Part shown: one piece after another, positions 43,197 through 55,158 of the stretch | Numbering within the stretch: position 1 is the first letter of the stretch | How the letters are laid out: every line of letters starts with the position of its first letter | Assembly: GCA_015350385.1 (NCBI GenBank) | Contig: WNKI01000001.1 | Location: 9,137,800 to 9,201,799 of the forward strand | DNA: 64,000 nucleotides | DNA from: Aculops lycopersici | Taxonomy: Eukaryota; Arthropoda; Arachnida; Trombidiformes; Eriophyidae | Direction: 5' to 3' | Notes under the pieces: model-generated | Database searches by the model: none | Seen by the model: the letters and a program-made list of their open reading frames with translations, nothing else | Told to the model about the DNA's origin: nothing | Program-made: the position numbers and the translations under genes

Positions 43197-44303
43197 ATGA
43201 GTATCACACAAAAGTCACCAAGTAATAGTGATAGACTAGTCAGAAGTGGTAGCACCACCATCGACGCCCTACAAGACGAGGTGGCCACCTTGAAAAAGTC
43301 GCTCGAGGACGAAAAGTTTCGACTCGATGATGTTCCATTCTTTTCCGTGGCCTCAAAATTGGATCCAATCACAAACTTGGCGATAAAATCGCGCCGTCTA
43401 CTTAAGGGGCACAGTGGAAAAGCGTTATGTCTTGATTGGGCTCAAGATAAACGTCGATTAGTTAGCTCCAGTCAGGATGGCAAGCTTATAGTTTGGGACC
43501 CATTTCCAAATAATAGCAAACAGGAGCATGTGGTCACCCTGCCAACCACCTGGATAATGACCTGCTCTTTCGCGCCATCAGGTAACTTCATCATCGGCGG
43601 TGGTTTAGATAACAAAATAACCGCCTACCCACTTTATGCAGAAGAGGATTCCAGCCTAAAGAAGCGGCCAATAGGTACACATACCTCGTATACAAGTTGC
43701 AGCTCGTTTCTAAACAATGATCAGCAAATTCTAACAGGAAGTGGTGATTCAACATGTGCACTGTGGAACGTTGAATGCGGTGCACTGATACAAAGCTTTC
43801 ATGGCCACATGGCGGATGTATTATCACTTGATGTATCGCCTAGCGAAACGGGCAATACATTTGTATCAGTTGGCTGTGATAAGAGGGCGTTAATTTGGGA
43901 CACTCGCGTTGGACATTGTGGCCAGAATCAATATATACAATCATTTAAAGCCCATATAGCTGATATTAATACTGTTAAATTTTATCCAAGCGGCGATTCA
44001 ATTGTAACCGGATCAGATGACACCACCTGCCGCTTGTATGATCTGCGAGCAGATCGCGAGATTGCAGTCTATCAGAAGGATAGCATTTTGTTTGGCATCA
44101 ATTCAGTTGATTTATCTATTAGTGGACGAATATTGTTTGCTGGTGGAAATGATTACACAATTCATGTTTGGGATGCACTAAAATGCTCGCGTATTTGTAT
44201 CTTATATGGACACGAGAACAGAGTTACCTGTGTCCGGGTTTCATCCGATGGCACGGCTCTGGCTTCCACCAGTTGGGATCATACGATTAGAGTTTGGGCT
44301 TAA
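43197..44303 (+). CDS. GNB5: G-protein beta-5 subunit
   Basis: A seven-blade WD40 protein of 368 residues. It matches the beta-5 rather than beta-1 class, with KDKRRLVSSSQDGKLIVWD-like blocks (here QDKRRLVSSSQDGKLIVWDP), CALWNVECGALIQSFHGH, ADVLSLDVSPSETGNTFVS, SDDTTCRLYDLRADREIAVY and the C-terminal GHENRVTCVRVSSDGTA...SWDHTIRVWA. An N-terminal helix (about residues 22-42) is the coiled coil that in this class pairs with the GGL domain of R7 RGS proteins instead of a conventional gamma. The family speeds Gi/o deactivation in neurons. The ATG at 43197 is the first in frame. It is intronless. AATAAA starts one base after the stop. Convergent with SNAP25. Confidence 0.97.
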   Translation: MSITQKSPSNSDRLVRSGSTTIDALQDEVATLKKSLEDEKFRLDDVPFFSVASKLDPITNLAIKSRRLLKGHSGKALCLDWAQDKRRLVSSSQDGKLIVWDPFPNNSKQEHVVTLPTTWIMTCSFAPSGNFIIGGGLDNKITAYPLYAEEDSSLKKRPIGTHTSYTSCSSFLNNDQQILTGSGDSTCALWNVECGALIQSFHGHMADVLSLDVSPSETGNTFVSVGCDKRALIWDTRVGHCGQNQYIQSFKAHIADINTVKFYPSGDSIVTGSDDTTCRLYDLRADREIAVYQKDSILFGINSVDLSISGRILFAGGNDYTIHVWDALKCSRICILYGHENRVTCVRVSSDGTALASTSWDHTIRVWA

Positions 44304-45943
44304 CAATAAACAGAGAAACAAATAATACTGTTACCACACTGTATAATGTAATCGCAACTCCCCCCCCCCCCCACCACAATCTCTTTTAGCCCATCGATCG
44401 ATTGGAATGATAGTTTTTATAGCGCGAAACTTTTTTCCGTTCTTTTTTCGCCAGTGAAGTTCAATTTCTGATACTAGATTAGATAGGACAAGTATAGTTG
44501 GGGCGTTTACCTGCTTATGCTTACCTGTGTCCATCATTGCAGGGGAATGCAGTTTATATGTCCATTAATCAATCAAGATGGCGCAAAAGCAGCAATTGCA
44601 AGTCCATCATGCGACGAATTAAGCTGGGCGGAGTTCAGATGAGTTTCGAGTCTCGATATGAAATCAGATTAAATATAAGTTTGAAAAGAATGAAAACACG
44701 AGCAATTGGGACGGATGCACAAGCTGATAGTTTGGGTATATGTGATATTGGTCAACAAAGGAGGCCAATTTTTTGAAAGCCCTTTAATCTTGGTCGTCGG
44801 CTACTTCCGCAACCTGCGTCTCTAGGAGTTTTGTGATTTTCTGCTGCTGCTGTAATGTGCATGAATGATTACCTCTATGTTTAGTGGGGCCAAGATATTA
44901 TTACATTCATTGGCTAGCTTTCTAAGTCAAGCTAAGTTTCTCTCTTGTTCAAGCTTAGGAAACAGCAAACTGATGTTGTGGCTGATTTTGATATTTGAAC
45001 TTAATTATATACCATGCAATTGTTAGCTGATAATTCGAGCTTAGTCAGTAATTCTGTTATCTGATCTAGTTGGTTGGAAAACGACATCTGCTTTGCGTTG
45101 CACAAACTCTGGTTATACAAATCATTTGTACTAGACAAACCCAAACGACTATAACTATCACTTGTTTACCCTCTCGATTTGCTTTGCCTGTTCCGGTCTT
45201 ACTAAATGTAGACACAGTGCGCGACCATATTAAATTTCAGTGGCCTTGACAAAAACAGTGCTGAAGCATCCAAGCATTCAACTTTGAAGCTGGCTCTGGC
45301 AACTTTGTTACCTTGAATAGCGAATTACACCTGCCAACTTTGATCTTGGCGTCCTTTTCGAGGTAGTAATCTTGCCACTACAACAATTGATTGATTCGTT
45401 CGATTGAGGTGCCTAATTGCATACAAATATATGTGTGCATTAAAACTTGGCCCATCTCGTCGTGCTGATGTTAAATTTGCAAGAATGTTATTGTGTGTTA
45501 AATTATAAAAAGTTGTGGTGGATATCCCTTCTTGTCTCTAGGTTGTTTCTAAACAAACTTTTTTCGTAATATTGGTTGATGAACTAAACCAAATCCTATT
45601 ATACTCCGCTTTATACTTGAAAAGTGTTATACTTGAACGTGCATCAGGAGATCCTGGTAATGATTATAAATATAGTAGCATTTCATTTCATTTCAATTCA
45701 TTTCACTAAACTTAATAACTTGAAGGTAGATTGATTTGTCTGTTGAGTGTCATGCAAACTGCTTGTAGCGATAAATATAGTAAATAAATATAACGGCTAT
45801 AGTTTTCTCTCTTTTCAATAATCGCTATTCGTCTTTGGATCTAAAAAAGGAACGTCTGGTGATGTGATAGTGATAGTGGAAATGGTGATTGTGATTCTCT
45901 TGTTCTTAATTGCTCGTAGGTGGATAGAATGGAAAGAGTTATT
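44304..45943. other. Convergent 3' region between Gbeta5 and SNAP25
   Basis: 1.6 kb without a supported gene. It includes a 13-base poly-C run (44360-44372), which is prone to assembly error, and AT-rich DNA with TTTCATTTCATTTCA repeats (about 45680-45705). It presumably carries the SNAP25 3' UTR. Confidence 0.5.
44305..44310 (+). terminator. AATAAA poly(A) signal one base after the Gbeta5 stop
   Basis: The stop TAA (44301-44303) and a single C precede AATAAA. The downstream poly-C/A-rich sequence could host the cleavage site. Confidence 0.5.
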
Positions 45944-46552
45944 CTAACGCAACAACTTGGTTGCCCTCTGATTGGCTTGCGTGATTCGTGTCTCATTTGA
46001 TGTGGCCTTCTGATTGATTCTCTCCAATTGGGAGTTTTGGTTCACTATCTCGCTTCCCATGTCAATGGCCATGTTACGCAAATTTCCTATCATATTTCCA
46101 ACCTGACCCATGTTCTCCTCCATCTCGTCCTCTCTTGCATCATTTGTTATCCTAGCCACATATGATGTCGTCTGGGGTCCAGTTCCAGTTCTATTGTCCA
46201 CCACCCTTTGCGGCTGCCCATTGACCACCTTGCCATCATCACTGGCCTTCCAGGTGCCAGCGTCCTCCTTAAACTCCTTTTTCTTGGCACATGGGAATAC
46301 ACAAATTCCGCAACACTTTTCCATTCCACTAAGATTCTTCTCGGCCTCGCGCATATCAACATTGATCTTGTCCATATCCTCCTCAATCTTGTCCAATTGC
46401 TCACCCTGCTCATCTAGGCCCATCAAGGTCCTGAAGCCGGCCTCTTTGCTCTCGTCGCAAAGTTGCAGCATGCGCCTCGTGGATTCCAACGATTCGTCGG
46501 TCACCGTGTTGGCCTTAATTTGAATCTCTTGCAACTCGCTAGTGTCCGCCAT
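45944..46552 (-). CDS. SNAP25: SNAP25 synaptosomal t-SNARE
   Basis: A Qbc-SNARE of the presynaptic plasma membrane that pairs with syntaxin and synaptobrevin to drive vesicle fusion. The start is the ATG at 46552 (MADTSELQEIQ). The frame is open upstream but without any ATG. The 202 residues match the family (206 in vertebrates). The first SNARE helix spans about residues 10-75. The palmitoylation cluster has cysteines at 80, 81, 84 and 88 (KCCGICVFPC). The second SNARE helix (about 137-199) includes the ENMGQVGNMIGNLRNMAIDM block. The C-terminus ends TKLLR, slightly shorter than in vertebrates. It is intronless here, whereas the gene is multi-exon in most animals. Convergent with Gbeta5. Confidence 0.97.
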   Translation of the reverse strand: MADTSELQEIQIKANTVTDESLESTRRMLQLCDESKEAGFRTLMGLDEQGEQLDKIEEDMDKINVDMREAEKNLSGMEKCCGICVFPCAKKKEFKEDAGTWKASDDGKVVNGQPQRVVDNRTGTGPQTTSYVARITNDAREDEMEENMGQVGNMIGNLRNMAIDMGSEIVNQNSQLERINQKATSNETRITQANQRATKLLR

Positions 46553-48261
46553 TGTGTTCTGGTGAGGAATGATTCTTTGATTGTTCAAGTTGTTGTGTAA
46601 TATTATAAATAATACAAAAGTAATTGGTCTTTTATAGATGAAATAAATAACAAGTAAACTGAAGTCAACTTTTTCTCTTCTATTTGCACAGAGAAATGTC
46701 TTGTTAAGGATTTGGAATGATGCAAATTTTCGACCAACCTCTTGAAGTTTAGTAGGGGTCTTGATTTTTGGGGCAGCGCGCACGCCACCTAATTATATTA
46801 CTAGCCACGCGCTGGTTGACTTTTAATCCTTTTTTCTCTCTGTTTCTGCCACTTGTTTTTTCTTTGGTGATTTGGAAAGTCACTATCCGGATATAATATC
46901 AATTCATATTGATGCTGTCTCTCTCCCCATCTCTCGTTATCGATACATATGGATAATGTGCGCCGAGTCTATTGAGTGGCATAAATTACAACCACTGCCT
47001 GTACAACTTTTACCCTTTAACCTGGTGTCTCTTTCGAATGACAAGTTTGACGTTGATGGTGGTGTGGTTGTTGTTGTTGCTGTTGCTTTTGTCTGGTTAT
47101 CTCTACCTTTGGAATTAATTCTAGGTGATTGGATTGGGGTCAATAAGGTTCAGGGTAGTCGTTTTACGTAAGCGAACTAAAGTGGCGGATATAAAAGCAA
47201 GTAGCGGTAAGCAAGAGAAAAGGGATAGGGAGATAGAATGGGAGAGATAAACAATATGAAGAAGAGTCAGGCAGTGGTGGTCGTGGTGGTTGGCTCACTC
47301 CATTGCTCTCTTCGCTATTTATAGCAGAAGTATAATAATTCAAATGGCCCCCATTTGGCTTGCTCTCGCTTTGTTGCTGCCACTGAGGTTCTCGTTCTCG
47401 TTCGCGGCGTTCGATGGCAAAGATTAAACGATAACATAACTGCTCACTTGCACTGCAGAAAAGAGCAAGGGTGGCTTTCACATAAAACAGGATCCCCGTT
47501 TGCCTCTCTTTATTCCCTAAGGCATTTTGTGTTTGTCTGCGATGATGTTCTTTGTGTGCGACCGCCAATGGCCCTGGATGCGGCTAGCGGATTCGGCCCA
47601 CGGCGACGGCGCATCACTAGCGTGCCGTGAGCCCACACAAACCTTGGACAGAGGAGAGTGACAGAGGCCAACGAGAGGCCTAGGGAAAAATGGGTGAAAC
47701 CACTGCACACGATTGGGCAGAAAGTGCATGTACCCGTTAGTGTTGTGCGGGCGGGAGTTTTGAACTGCCGCTGGAACGCTAGCACACAAAGGAGAGGATA
47801 AGCGCTAGGTACCTGGAAATCGGAAAGAGAAGAGAGAGAGAGAAACGGAATCGCTAGGTTGCTATTTTCGTACTACCGGTTTATTGCATTTTGTTATAAT
47901 TGTGTGTAATCTAACTATAAACTACTCAACCGGTTGGCTGAATTGACTGCTTAAGCTGAGTTGAGTTTTCTTGCATTGTGTGTCTGTGTAGATAAGCCCT
48001 TGGTGTTGCTGTTGTCATTGTTGCCGCTGTTACTGCTCCTATTGCGCTCTCCTCTTGATCTTCGAAATGTCATCCTCTCCCTTGGCTATTATCAATTACA
48101 TCACCGTAAATAACTTGGGAAAATTTGGCATCCAATTTCATCACCATTTTCAGCGCAGCGGCTACCAAACAACAACAGCCACTGCAATTGCTAACTACAA
48201 AAACCAACAATCATTCTCACTCAACCAACACTAACAACTAAACAAGTGCGCAACAATTGTC
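46553..48261. other. Intergenic region between SNAP25 and the cuticle gene
   Basis: The left part is the SNAP25 promoter and leader; the right part is downstream of the cuticle-type gene. No coding frame is supported. Frames here are short and antisense-overlapping. Confidence 0.5.
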
Positions 48262-48774
48262 TTAGTATCCCTTGACGCCGGCGAATGGTCCTGGTCCGTA
48301 AACTGGAGCAGCGGGGGCAACTGGAGCGGGGGCAACTGGAGCGTAGGCTGGCACTGGAACGGCGGCTGGCACGGCCACTGAGGTTGGAACGTGGGCAACA
48401 GTTGGCACGTGGGCGACACCTGGAATGTGCGACACGGTGTTCTCAACCAAAGGTGGGCGTGGCACCAAGAAGCTCTCGTAACGGGTTGGTCCTGGAACGG
48501 CGACTTGGCCCAAGACTGGCGAGATGATTGGGGCGAAAACTGGAGAGGTGATCAAGCTTCCTGGTTGGTTCCAGTCGGTTCTGGTGAAGCGCGATTGTGG
48601 AACAGTTGAGAAGGATCTTGAGACTGATTGGACGTTTCCGACGTGGGCGCTTGTGGTGAAGGATGGAGCGTGGAGGGCTGGAGCGGCCAGAGGCAAGGCA
48701 GCTGGAGCGGCCAGATATGAGGCTTGTGAGAGGCCAATGAGGCAGGCGACGACGAGGGCGACTTGTTGGTACAT
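48262..48774 (-). CDS. Secreted Ala/Pro/Val-rich cuticle-type protein
   Basis: A 170-residue protein. The start ATG is followed by a clear signal peptide of about 18 residues ending near SQAS. The mature chain is rich in Ala, Pro and Val with AAPA motifs and short imperfect repeats such as GVAHVPTVAHVPT. There are no cysteines in the mature part and no Rebers-Riddiford chitin-binding consensus. This composition is typical of low-complexity structural cuticle proteins, so a role in exoskeleton or other secreted matrix is inferred, not shown. The promoter is unusually readable, with a TATA-like box and initiator placed correctly upstream. Expression is probably high and stage-specific. It is a single copy in this window. 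Confidence 0.85.
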   Translation of the reverse strand: MYQQVALVVACLIGLSQASYLAAPAALPLAAPALHAPSFTTSAHVGNVQSVSRSFSTVPQSRFTRTDWNQPGSLITSPVFAPIISPVLGQVAVPGPTRYESFLVPRPPLVENTVSHIPGVAHVPTVAHVPTSVAVPAAVPVPAYAPVAPAPVAPAAPVYGPGPFAGVKGY

Positions 48775-48868
48775 TTTGAGCTTGTTTTGCTTTTCTGGTC
48801 GGCTTCTTGAGCTTTAAGAGATGTTTTCTAGTTGTTTTTTGATCTGTTTGGCTTGATGTTCTCGAGCT

Positions 48869-48908
48869 GAATGATGATTGGATGCGAGTCGGGCGCCGCT
48901 ATTTAAAT
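48869..48908 (-). promoter_or_regulatory. Core promoter of the cuticle-type gene (TATA-like box plus initiator)
   Basis: On the minus strand ATTTAAATAG (48908-48899) is followed 24 bases later by TCATTC (48874-48869), close to the arthropod initiator consensus. Initiation at the A near 48872 puts the box at about -36 to -27 and gives a 5' UTR of about 98 bases. Confidence 0.6.
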
Positions 48909-51900
48909 GAATCCTCGTCGAGGGGCAGAAGTCGAGCAGTGAGTCTCTGGTTTCGAGATTTAGTTGGCAAGAGGCTTGCGGTTAGTGCAGCGCGCGCAGC
49001 TTCACCTCGCTCTCTTAGCTACCGAAACGCCAAGCTAGCTAGCTATCTAACTAACTTACCGAACCAACAACCACCTGATCGCCTATCAGCTGGTAGGCTG
49101 GCCACAAGCGCTCGAGTTCCTCATTGGGTCTCTCGCTCTCTCCCCCACTTTTCTATCAGTTTCCCTTGCTCAAGCTACCGCCACACCTGCAGGTTCGCTT
49201 TTGGAAACGTTGCGCGCGCGAGTCTTTGCCCGCAGGCTCCGCGCTGCTCGCAACAATTTTGGGCCAACACGCGCAACACGGGCGTGAACGTCAACCTGTT
49301 GCAGCTAGCATGGCGTTCGCTTCTACCGTTGCAACTCTATTGCAAAGATCGCACCAAACCAATTGGCAGCCGGGCAGGCAAACTTGGCACACAAATCGAC
49401 TCGCTATTGTTATCTGTGTCCAGCGAGTATCTATTCTCACCTGCGCGAGCCAGCTGAGTGCCTTTTAGCCAAGTGAGAGCCGTTTACATGCCAGAGCACA
49501 GGGAAAGAGCAACTGGCGGGTTGGCGCTGTGATGTTGATGATAGCTGCTGCTGCTTCTTCTGCTACTAATACTATTGCCACTGATGATGATGGCGATGAC
49601 GACGTTAACGATGATGAGATACTAGCAGCAATCTCTGATTTGATCCGAATTGTGTGTTACTGAGCACCCACCTGAATTGCAAAGTAAAAAGGGGAGAGCG
49701 AGAGTCGGAGCCAAGGGAAGTGTGAGTCCCACCAGCGCTCACTTGAATAACTCAATATTCTAAAGCTAGCAACCACCGACATTAATTGACAAGCTTAAGG
49801 TGGCCGCTTGTTCCACGGTCCTCTGGGCACCTTTGTGTGCTAATTGAAACGAATCAAGATCAATCAAATAATAATTCATTCGAGGCGACCCCTTCTCGGG
49901 TTGCGCTTTTCTTTCCGCCTCCCCCCTTTTACCCAAAGACAAGCTCTCGCTGACCACAAGCAAATCGGCGTCATCATCGAGGCCGCCATTATGATTTAAT
50001 CCAAATTCGTTTAGCTAGCTAGCGTTGCCATTGCAAGGCAACGCAAAAATCAAAGGCTACCCTCAAATTAAAGTCCAACTTCTCAGTTTGCTTTCTCTCT
50101 TTCTCTCCCTCTCACTCCCGGTTCATTCTTTCTTTAATCAATTCGATGATCAATTGGATGCCAGTAAAATGAGTGGTTAGTCAGCCTGTTAATTTAATGC
50201 TGGCTGCTGTATTCTTTCTTGAGCAAGTGTTCAAGTTCACGCACCTGTTGCGAATGGTGGCCAGTCAGTTGGAGTCAATCGAGCCGCTCGTTCAACTGAG
50301 CAGCCAGATCGGCGGATTTGGTTTTTTTCGGTCGCCATTGACTGACCGAGAATTTGGTTGATACCAAATCTCAAGGCGAAAGTGAAGCAAATCGGATAGA
50401 AGAGAGGAAATTGTGCTGACCGAGAAAATTTCAAATCAAACTGCAAAAAGAAGAGAACAAAGAGAGCAAAGTTTATTTCTAGTATTGTTATTGTGATTAT
50501 CGAGATTATTTTTGTTAAGCGCCGATTAAGGCGTTCGATCCCTTTAGCTAGCTACCTGGCTACAGTAGATGGTTTGGCTGGCTCAACCACCTGTTGCCCT
50601 AGCCACTACTACTCGCTGCTCGCGTCTGCATCAACCTCTTCCTCTGCTCTCAGTCCGTATCCCTTTGCTCACTGTTGCTGCTGCCTTCGATCTATCTTGC
50701 CAATATCGGCAGCGGTCGACAATTAATCCAATCCACTATTCAAAGAGAGCAAGCGACAGAGAAAAAAGAGTGTTTTGTCTTCCTCTCTTTTCGGAGTCAC
50801 CAGGTTGCCTCGCTTCATTTTGCTGGGTGGAGGCGTCACAGTATTGGAAGTAAGAAAAAATACCAATACTTTTTTGCATGTTGATTTTGGGTCCTGCTTT
50901 TGGTTATTGGCTGGCGCTGTGATCATTACTGTGGCTGGTTAAAAAAACTAAATTGTTGGCAAACCATATCGATTTTTGAACTCGTTTTTTGCACCCTCGG
51001 CCTCTTTAACGTACTAATCGAAAAAAGAGTTATTGGTAGCAAAATAACTAATCCAGTAGTTTACTTTACGCTCGTGAACTTGAACCATGAGAGGGGGAGG
51101 CAAATCGATCGGCGCTTGAAGCCGCTGGTTGATGGTCTCTCTCTCTATCTCACCGCCAACTTCCATCTGACTCGGCGCAAAGCTCGCCAAGTGGCTGATA
51201 ATTTCGAGTAGTAAAAGTCGATAGATAATTCAAATCTCGGCTACGATCGCTCGTTAAGTGGGTAACCGGCGGAGAGTTAGTGATGTGATGCCAAATATGT
51301 CAGGCGAGGTATCAGTACTGACGTCGTCGTCATCTTCGAGGCAATGGTTGCGTTGAAAGTCTTCAGTAGACACAAAATGTCTCGCACCAAGAAGGCGGCG
51401 GCCTTCTAATTAGGCCTCGTAATTGTTTCCTCGCAAAACTCGCCCTTACCTACATGCACACTCTTGACGGCTTCTCTTTCTCTACCATACCAAGACCCAC
51501 TCTTCAATCTAATTATTGCCACCTAAGATTACTTGTGAGTGAAGTAAAAGTGTCGAGGGCGACAAGGAAGAGGAAATGGGCAATCAGCGACTACGCGATC
51601 CTACTATCGATAGGCAACATACACAAACTCGTTGCTGAGATAATAGCGCTTAACATTCTTTGAGGTGTGGCTTCAATAGATGGATTTACATATTGGTCGC
51701 TCAGGTAAATGTAGAAACATATTTTTTGATAAGAAAAAATTAGTAATAGCATCTAAGCAAGTCATCCGATCAGCCAGTCATTCATTTAGTTAGCCATAAA
51801 GTCATATTTGAGTCAGTCTTCCTGGTTTTGAATTTATTTCTGCTCTATCACTAGCGTATCAGTAAGATAAGATCTAAGCTTAGCTCCTCTCCGTCGTTTG

Positions 51901-52503
51901 TTGGCCCACTTGTGACCCGAGAAAAGTTTTGTCCTCGATGACAGTTCTACCCATTGAAATAGTAGAGTGTAAACTCACTTTCATTACCCTTAAAAGTGCC
52001 GCCCCTGGCGGCAACGGCAACACTGTCGCCCTATCACCTCTTGTTGTGACTAAAGTAATGCTAGGTGGCTGGCCCTCGCTGCACCCACTAGACAGCAATA
52101 GCAACAACAGATAGTCTGATCGTAAGGAAACCAACTGATTAATTACTTGTAGCACATGGCGACCATAACGACTACGTGGAAAGGAGAGGAGAGAAGAAAT
52201 GATGCTCGTATATGTGCTTGTGTCGCGTATGCAGTCAAGTTGCCGGTTTATGGATACTAGCCAAAAGTATGGCTGGCAAGATTCTTTTGGTTAGCTACTA
52301 GCGGCTTGTTCGAGGCCCTTAGTTAGTAGCTCGCTTGCTTACGACACAAATGGCAAATTCAAATGAGCGCGCGTTGCTTGCTCGAAGCAAAAGAGTGTAA
52401 CAAGTTGTTGTTGTTCTTCTTGTTGCTCTTATCAGCAACTCGGTCTCATTTGCCTGCCAGGAGCTGAGGCTGGCTGGTTTGCTGGTTAGATGGCTAACAT
52501 TAA

Positions 52504-52506
<3 letters not shown>

Positions 52507-52543
<37 letters not shown>
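52507..52543. repeat. (CT)n dinucleotide tract
   Basis: About eighteen CT units in gene-free DNA. Confidence 0.9.
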
Positions 52544-52548
<5 letters not shown>

Positions 52549-53055
52549 TCACGATTTGAATGCAGCACAAGCCTTCTCGAACGAACCAATACCGAGGAGA
52601 GGTTTTTTCAACACCAACCACTAACCTCCGAGTCTCAAATATACTTTTACTACTATATTTATCTATTATAATGTATCCACCACTAGATATATCAGCACTG
52701 GCACCAGCACCACCAATAAACTGTTGATGAACAAACGAGCCGCTCAGAAGGCAGCGCTCCAGGTGCTCGCCAAGAGATTAAATTAAGCAGCAGACTTTCT
52801 GATTGCAGCAAGTGGTTGCTCGCCAGCTTGCTACAGCTAGCTCGCTCGCCCTCTTGCCTGCCTATTCAGTTTGTGTGCAAACGAACGCTTGCAACTCACT
52901 CTACCTGTTGGCCGGCTTTGTAGTTTAGATCTCCCTCTCTCTCTCTCATTCTCTTTGTCTTTGTTGTGTCCCTTACCAACCTCAGGTTGCCTTCAACACG
53001 AGCAACTGGAAAGGGTGCCACTCGTTCGAATTAAATTTTAACTTGCAACAGGGGG

Positions 53056-53088
53056 AAGAGAGAGGGAGAGAGAGAGAGAGAGAGAGAG
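53056..53088. repeat. (GA)n dinucleotide tract, interrupted
   Basis: GA units with one GGG interruption, in gene-free DNA. Confidence 0.9.
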
Positions 53089-55158
53089 TTAAATCAAACT
53101 AATTAGAGCAGAACCAACGGCTTTGGCGCTGGCATTAGCACTTGCCTGACCAGGTGCCTGGTTAGTTAACGAACGAAACTAAAGCTTGCTGGCTGGTTGT
53201 CCAGGTGACCATCGGGCAAAAGTCTGGGCGCCTGTGTGTTTTGCAAGGTGAGGCAAAGCAGAGGGACGCAAGGGAGAGAGAGAGAGAGTAAGCAAAAGAC
53301 CAAAAGCAACGGTTTTGTTTGAAGTTTATTGCCAGCGGAAAACCAAGATAAACGAACAAACACAAATGTTTAGCAAGCCAGTTAGCCAGTTGGTTGGTTG
53401 GCAATCCAAAAACAAAGTTTGCATATCCAGGTGCACATCTAAATTTGCGTCTTCGTGTGCATGTCCAGCTAAAAATGCGCAATTGTATGAGCTCTCTTAT
53501 CACAAGCACCACTTGTGGCTCAAAATCCTACAAGAGGCTCTAAATTTGTGTTTGTGCCCGTGCTTCAAATGCCGTGACCATAACGCGTAACAAGAGGAAT
53601 GAAGGGCGACCACTTATTATTTTGTCGACTACGTAATAATCGTCGTTGTCGTCATTCTATCGGAGTAGTCAGTCGGCTAAAGTTATCTCCATAACCAACC
53701 AAACGAAATTTGAAGGCATTTCAAGTCCTTTGGCTCGTTTGTTCGCCCACTAAGCGCTCAGTTAAGAGCAATAATGTTTCGAATTGCCATTTTCATGCGA
53801 GCAACCTGTTGCCAGCTCACCCGCCAGCTGGATCTTCGCACCCATGTAACGGAAATCTAATGATTTGATTTCTTTGTTCTTATTCGATTATCATCTAGGT
53901 AGTCGATTCCGTAGTCGCTGCAAACGTCATCATAACACAAGCAAGAGTGGCAACTGCAACATAAACATCAGAAGCGTAGAAAGCTGACGCTGATACAAGT
54001 ACCTGTTGTTGCAGCTGACGTCGTCGCCGGGCAATCAGCAGGCAAGATGGTCTCAGGTGGTCTCGGCGGTGGTAGTGACGGCGGTGGGTTCTTATTGGCA
54101 TTTGAGCAAAGAAGAATTTGTTGCAAGAGCACGAGAATATATATGGAATAGAAATTCCACTTCGAAGGGGGAAACTGAGACGACGAAAGAAGGATTTCCA
54201 ATGGAAAAGAACTCTCGGAATCAGGAGCGAAATTAGTGCTGGCTCTAATAAAGGGAACCTTGGATACCTCCTGCCCAAACTTAACCTTGATCTACCCATT
54301 CGACGACACCGCTGCTCGCTTTTGCCCCGATCGTTCGCTTGCTGCTCTTTTGGTCTTGCCAACGTTAGCTCTGCGCCCCGTTACTGAGAAAATCAAGCGA
54401 ACGCGCGAGAGTGGAGTCACTCTCACGCAGCAAGCTCACCACTGATCGTTCGTTTGCAGAAGGGTGACTCAGTGAGAGAGAAGGTATAGAATACAGTTAA
54501 CACAAAAATTGATTGATTATTCTCACTCTCCATTGTACTCATATGGTGGTTCTGTTGCTACAACCGCCGTTGCTGCTGCTACTCCTACCACTGCCGCTTC
54601 AGCTGTTGTTGTTGTGTTGAATTACTGTTATTATTCTCTTTATACAATGAAAGATATACAATTACCATGAGATCCCATCCTCTCTCTATCCCTCACTCTT
54701 TCATACGAGTCCTTTGCTTTCCCTCGCCTTTTGGTCTTTCCCCCTAGCATCCTATATCTCTCAATTCTTGCTATGCTCTTGCTCTGGATTCCGGTGGAGA
54801 TCACACCAATCGCATGTCATTCGGCGTCGACGGCGAGGTTGGTTGCTTTCGGTTGAAATATCGGGGTTGTTTGTAAGCGACCAGATAGTTGCCTAGTTTC
54901 ATGCACTCAAACATTGTGTACCTTTACACTCCTGAGATTTGCTAAGACCGAACGACCAAACAAGCTGCGCAAGTGTCCGTGCTACTGTCCCTTACAGTCA
55001 TCTCGGAAGCCGTGAGAATGAACGAACTTGAATTGATGACTTCAATGTCCTGGTTTTTTATGCCCGTGTAGCTGAGCACGAGAATTGAGTTACAACCATA
55101 GGAATGGTTACAATAATCTTTACAACACTAGCAACCACAACGGCGGCGGCTATTAATT

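Larger units (their letters stand above)
48775..55158. other. 6.4-kb gene-free region
   Basis: No frame here is convincing. It is dense in CT/GA tracts (52507-52543, 53056-53088 and shorter ones near 52933 and 53274) and AGCTAGCT strings. Only the leftmost 130 bases are clearly promoter. The remainder may be regulatory DNA, an untranslated RNA or unrecognised small exons. Confidence 0.5.

Noticed and set aside
46553..46783. N-terminal extension of the SNAP25 frame
   Set aside because: The extension has no ATG (it opens at GTG) and MADTSEL is the conserved family start.
48882..49457. 191-codon + frame next to the cuticle gene
   Set aside because: It overlaps the readable promoter of the minus-strand cuticle gene and has random composition.
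50515..50545. GTTCGATCC string resembling a tRNA B box
   Set aside because: No A box at the right distance and no cloverleaf could be drawn.
53895..54362. 155-codon minus-strand frame
   Set aside because: Arg/Ser-rich with no motif, overlapped by several frames on the other strand; nothing supports translation.
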